From an uncultured Ruminococcus sp. (GTDB lineage Bacteria; Bacillota; Clostridia; Oscillospirales; Ruminococcaceae): 9,595 bases of DNA. Shown here in pieces: positions 7,324 to 9,595 of this stretch; within the stretch, counting starts at the first letter, position 1; each line of letters starts with the position of its first letter. The stretch lies in assembly GCA_947178195.1 (NCBI GenBank), contig CAMWXM010000097.1, forward strand, positions 1 through 9,595. Reading direction: 5' to 3'. Both the position numbers and the translations under genes were made by a program. Below the pieces are notes generated by a model, which saw nothing but the letters and a program-made list of their open reading frames with translations, was not told the DNA's origin and did no database searches.

Positions 7324-7410
7324 AATTTAGACAGCAAAAATTTTAATATGCGGGTGTGGTGAAACTGGCAGACACGCAAGATTTCGTTTGCGTTACTACA
7401 GTGGAGTAAT
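7324..7410 (+). repeat. tRNA-Leu-derived repeat, copy C
   Basis: AATTTAGACAG starts at 7324. The tRNA-like core starts at 7350: GCGGGTGTGGTGAAACTGG, then CAGACACGCAAGATTT, then the tail CGTTTGCGTTACTACAGTGG. This copy is closest to a real tRNA-Leu 5' half: intact acceptor strand, TG at 8-9, D-stem GTG/CAC and D-loop GG. In place of a true anticodon arm, ACGCAA pairs with TTGCGT across GATTTCGT. A second small stem, TTACT/AGTAA (7393-7397 and 7405-7409), is possible. AGTAATTACT at 7405-7414 is a perfect palindrome. Confidence 0.88.
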
Positions 7411-7484
7411 TACTATGAATAAATCAATAAGCAGTAAATCGTGCGCTTTCAACGCATAGTACAAACTAAAGAATGGTGCAAATA

Positions 7485-8045
7485 ATGAGTGATATAATGG
7501 AATTTACCAACAGAGAAGAATTCAGAAAATGGCTTTATGATAATTGCCTGTCAAATGACGGAGTTTGGCTTATATTCGGTAAGGCAGGCGGTCCGAAAAC
7601 CATAAAGGCGAGCGAAGCTCTTGAAGAAGCACTTTGTTTCGGGTGGATTGACGGACAAATGCAAAGCATTGACGATAAAACCTATAAGAAATATTTTTCT
7701 ATGCGCAGGGAGAAGAGCAAGTGGTCGGAGAAAAACAAGACATTGGCAATAAGTCTTGAAGAAAGAGGACTTATGACCGACTTCGGCAGAAAGAAAATCG
7801 ATGAAGCCAAGAAAAACGGTCAATGGAACGCTCCAAAAACTCCGGCGATTACAGAGGAACAAATCGCTTTCTTATCTGCGCTGTTAGAGGTATATGAGCC
7901 TGCTCACACAAATTTTAAAGCTATGCCGTTATCGGTAAAGAAAACCTACACTCGGGCATATTTTGACGCAAAAACAGATGCCGGACGTGAAAAGCGTATC
8001 GCTTGGATGGTAGACAGGCTCAATAAAAATCTAAAGCCGATGTAG
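7485..8045 (+). CDS. YdeI/OmpD-associated (OmdA) family protein
   Basis: A 186-residue protein with the hallmark of the YdeI/OmdA family: EALEEALCFGWIDGQMQSID (about 45-64), then FSMRREKSKWSEKNK and a C-terminal block (about 144-184) rich in YTRAYFDAKT and REKRIAWMVDRL. Length and start (MSDIMEFTNREEFRKWL) are normal. The family has been linked to stress and bacteriocin or antimicrobial-peptide tolerance in some bacteria, but the biochemical role is unclear. I use the ATG at 7485; the ATG at 7473 gives four extra residues and neither has a strong ribosome binding site. The gene is visibly richer in GC than its left neighbours. Its 3' half and the promoter after it are duplicated, damaged, at 5001-5250. 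It lies 74 bases after repeat C, and the TfoX-like gene follows in the same module. Confidence 0.9.
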   Translation: MSDIMEFTNREEFRKWLYDNCLSNDGVWLIFGKAGGPKTIKASEALEEALCFGWIDGQMQSIDDKTYKKYFSMRREKSKWSEKNKTLAISLEERGLMTDFGRKKIDEAKKNGQWNAPKTPAITEEQIAFLSALLEVYEPAHTNFKAMPLSVKKTYTRAYFDAKTDAGREKRIAWMVDRLNKNLKPM

Positions 8046-8081
8046 GACGATGCAACTCCAAGAAAATCGTGGAATTTTGGC

Positions 8082-8110
8082 TTGACAAATCCGGAAAAAT
8101 TGGGTACAAT
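8082..8110 (+). promoter_or_regulatory. Sigma-A promoter of the TfoX-like gene
   Basis: TTGACA (8082-8087), a 17-base spacer and TACAAT (8105-8110). Transcription should start near 8117, 21 bases before the ATG at 8138. It is the sister of the promoter at 5217-5245, with the same flanking bases from 8061 to 8115. Because the start site lies inside the frame that could begin at 8069, it excludes that longer reading. Confidence 0.8.
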
Positions 8111-8137
8111 TATAAAATATGCGAAAGGAAGAAAAGA

Positions 8138-8386
8138 ATGGCTTCACTTAGAACGTTGGGATTTGGTAAAACAATGGAAAAGAAGCTCCATTCAGTTGAT
8201 ATTCATTCTGCTGAGGAATTAACTGATATCGGTAGTAAACAAGCAGTCTTTCGACTCAAAGTTAAATATCCAAACACCTGTGTTGTCATACTTTATTATT
8301 TGGAAGCTGCCATTCGTGGTATTGACATAAAGCAATTGGACAATACTTGTAAATCAGAATTAAAGGAATACTTTAAACAATTATAA
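8138..8386 (+). CDS. Stand-alone TfoX C-terminal-domain protein
   Basis: An 82-residue protein that is essentially one TfoX_C-type helical domain: SLRTLGFGKTMEKKLHSVDI, then AEELTDIGSKQAVFRLK and ILYYLEAAIRGIDIKQL. The first part has the helix-hairpin-helix look of the family. In TfoX/Sxy proteins of proteobacteria this domain accompanies an N-terminal domain and affects competence gene control. Lone copies are common in Firmicutes and have no established function. GAAAGGAAG sits 6-14 bases before the ATG at 8138 as ribosome binding site. The gene has its own promoter between itself and YdeI (92-base gap). Repeat D begins 70 bases after its stop. Confidence 0.85.
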   Translation: MASLRTLGFGKTMEKKLHSVDIHSAEELTDIGSKQAVFRLKVKYPNTCVVILYYLEAAIRGIDIKQLDNTCKSELKEYFKQL

Positions 8387-8455
8387 ATTCTGGTTAATCT
8401 TAACAACATACTCTTTGGAAAAGATATATTTTCATTTGTACAAACTACGTCTTTG

Positions 8456-8540
8456 AATTCAGACAGAAAATTCAATATGCGGGTGTGGTGAAACTGGTAT
8501 ACACGCAAGATTTCGTTTGCGTTACTACAGTGTATTTATA
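8456..8540 (+). repeat. tRNA-Leu-derived repeat, copy D
   Basis: AATTCAGACAG starts at 8456 and the tRNA-like core at 8479 (GCGGGTGTGGTGAAACTGG). The D-loop end is TATACAC instead of CAGACAC. The tail GATTTCGTTTGCGTTACTAC is identical to copy C. It can form ACGCAA/TTGCGT across GATTTCGT. It shares 18 identical bases with inverted copy E (CAGAAAATTCAATATGCG). A TATAAT at 8537-8542 sits at its end, but no good -35 box lies 16-18 bases before it, so I do not call a promoter. It lies only about 20 bases before the hydrolase start. Confidence 0.88.
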
Positions 8541-8560
8541 ATAAACATAGGAGCATTAAA

Positions 8561-9448
8561 ATGTCAAAACAAATGTTAGCAGACTATGGACAGAAAGTAA
8601 AAGTAGGAAACGGCAGTCTCAATGTCTACACTGAGGGAAATAATGTACCGACTATAGTTATATTGTCCGGTGCCGGAGTTACCTCCCCTGTTCTTGAGTA
8701 TAGACCCCTCTACCAAAAACTTTCAGATGCTTATAGAATAGCAGTCGTTGAAAAATCAGGTTATGGAATGAGCAAAAGTACAGGTACAGAGCGCTCAGTT
8801 CAGAATATGGTAAATGAAAGTCGTGAAGCACTGCTAGGTGCAGGCATCAAACCGCCATATATCCTTGCCGCACATTCATACTCTGGTTTTGAGGCTATTT
8901 ATTGGGCGAATATTTTTACAGAAGAAGTCTCTGCTGTTCTTAGCATCGATATGGGAATTCCAGAGACTGCTTTTGAAATGGAAAAAGCTCTCCCTCCTAA
9001 GAAAAGAGCCATAATGGTCAATAGAACCAAAAGATTCTATTCAAAAATTCAAAAGAAGGGTATCCTTGCAAGGATACTAAAAAAGTTTACTGTAAATGCT
9101 TCCGGTATGCTTTCTGCGAACTATCTTAATAATGACGAAAAGAAGCTTTATGAAGAACTTTTTTATAAAAATCTTACCAACAAGGAAATATTTGAGGAAA
9201 ATATGATGATGACTGATAATGCGAAATCTGCAGCAGCTACAGGACATCTAAAAGTTCCTGCTTTTTTCTATATCAGCGATATGAAGACCCCTGTAAAACA
9301 TGGTTCATGGCGTGAATTCGGAATAAATTATGCAAAAAGTATTAATGCCGAGTACAAGCTCACTGATAAAGGTCACCTTATGTACTCAAAAATTCCAGAG
9401 CAAATGGCGGCTGATTTTAAAGATTTTTTAAAAAAAGTTATCCAATAA
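8561..9448 (+). CDS. Alpha/beta-hydrolase fold protein
   Basis: A 295-residue protein of normal family length. Oxyanion strand: IVILSGAG (about 32-39). Nucleophile elbow: ILAAHSYSGFEA with Ser106; it reads Ala-His-Ser-Tyr-Ser-Gly rather than the usual Gly-x-Ser-x-Gly. Acid: Asp240 in FYISDMKTPV. His272 in DKGHLMY completes a plausible triad. A cap region (about 133-225) rich in Lys and Glu lies between. No signal peptide is seen; it is probably a cytoplasmic esterase, lipase or related hydrolase with unknown substrate. The ATG at 8561 follows GGAG by 7 bases. It is alone after repeat D and is the last gene in the window. No repeat copy or clear terminator is seen after it up to 9595, although AT-rich inverted 9-mers lie at 9469-9477 and 9522-9530. 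Confidence 0.9.
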   Translation: MSKQMLADYGQKVKVGNGSLNVYTEGNNVPTIVILSGAGVTSPVLEYRPLYQKLSDAYRIAVVEKSGYGMSKSTGTERSVQNMVNESREALLGAGIKPPYILAAHSYSGFEAIYWANIFTEEVSAVLSIDMGIPETAFEMEKALPPKKRAIMVNRTKRFYSKIQKKGILARILKKFTVNASGMLSANYLNNDEKKLYEELFYKNLTNKEIFEENMMMTDNAKSAAATGHLKVPAFFYISDMKTPVKHGSWREFGINYAKSINAEYKLTDKGHLMYSKIPEQMAADFKDFLKKVIQ

Positions 9449-9595
9449 ATATACTCTAACTATTGCAAATTTAGCATATAAGCTGAATAGAAAATTTGTA
9501 TGTCAAGTTTAAAATAAAATCATGCTAAATTATTAATTCTAATTGGATTTTTCTAAAATCTTCTTATGAATAGAATTGCAGCACTAAACTATGTC

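Noticed and set aside
7350..7410. Repeat copies as functional tRNA-Leu genes
   Set aside because: Only the 5' half is present. The 3' strand of the anticodon stem, the variable arm, the T-arm and the 3' acceptor strand are all missing.
8069..8137. Longer N-terminus for the TfoX-like protein from a GTG at 8069
   Set aside because: It overlaps the TTGACA/TACAAT promoter, and transcription would start inside it. The ATG at 8138 has a good ribosome binding site and begins exactly with the domain.
5254..8540. CRISPR array or classical integron attC sites
   Set aside because: Spacing is hundreds of bases to more than a kilobase with genes between, unlike CRISPR. No paired RYYYAAC and GTTRRRY boxes frame the repeats, unlike attC.
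9469..9530. Inverted ATTTAGCAT/ATGCTAAAT after the hydrolase, with a minus-strand TTGACA at 9501-9506
   Set aside because: The arms are 44 bases apart in very AT-rich DNA, no T-run follows, and no TATAAT-like box is correctly spaced from TTGACA.

Overview
The window looks like chromosome of a low-GC Firmicute, probably a gut or anaerobic Clostridia-type bacterium. This rests on strong GGAGG-type ribosome binding sites, consensus sigma-A promoters, AT-rich intergenic DNA and protein families common in Lachnospiraceae-like genomes. The assignment is inferred from style, not from a marker gene.

Layout. Bases 1-290 hold no convincing gene, only a perfect 13-bp stem-loop terminator (243-284). Two leftward genes follow: a small six-helix membrane protein (415-957) and a large orphan hybrid sensor kinase (1025-4690). 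The kinase has two periplasmic-type solute-binding domains, one membrane helix, a kinase core and two receiver domains. From about 5000 to 9448 everything points right. This part is a string of small, unrelated accessory genes: a broken YdeI/OmdA gene, a DinB-like protein, a transglutaminase-like protein, a GNAT acetyltransferase, an intact YdeI/OmdA protein, a stand-alone TfoX C-terminal-domain protein and an alpha/beta hydrolase.

Main observation. A repeat of about 60-85 bp occurs five times: A 5254-5312, B 6749-6832, C 7324-7410, D 8456-8540 on +, and E 290-370 on -. Its core reads like the 5' half of a tRNA-Leu gene, probably the UAG isoacceptor: acceptor 5' strand, D-arm and 5' strand of the anticodon stem. 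The likeness ends in the anticodon loop. It is followed by a conserved tail that is not tRNA (GCGTTACTACAGTG). The four + copies split the accessory genes into modules of one or two genes, and two copies begin only 7 and 10 bases after a stop codon. This resembles an integron cassette array, but the repeat is not an attC site and no integrase is in the window.

A second mobile-looking module is 'YdeI 3' end + sigma-A promoter'. It occurs twice (5001-5250 and 7754-8115, about 90% identical in the aligned coding part). In one copy the promoter runs straight into repeat A; in the other it drives the TfoX-like gene. The two promoters probably express the modules downstream of them. I infer a region that gains and loses small genes by recombination at a tRNA-derived repeat. 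Whether the repeat is a recombinase site, a structured RNA leader, or both cannot be decided from this sequence alone.
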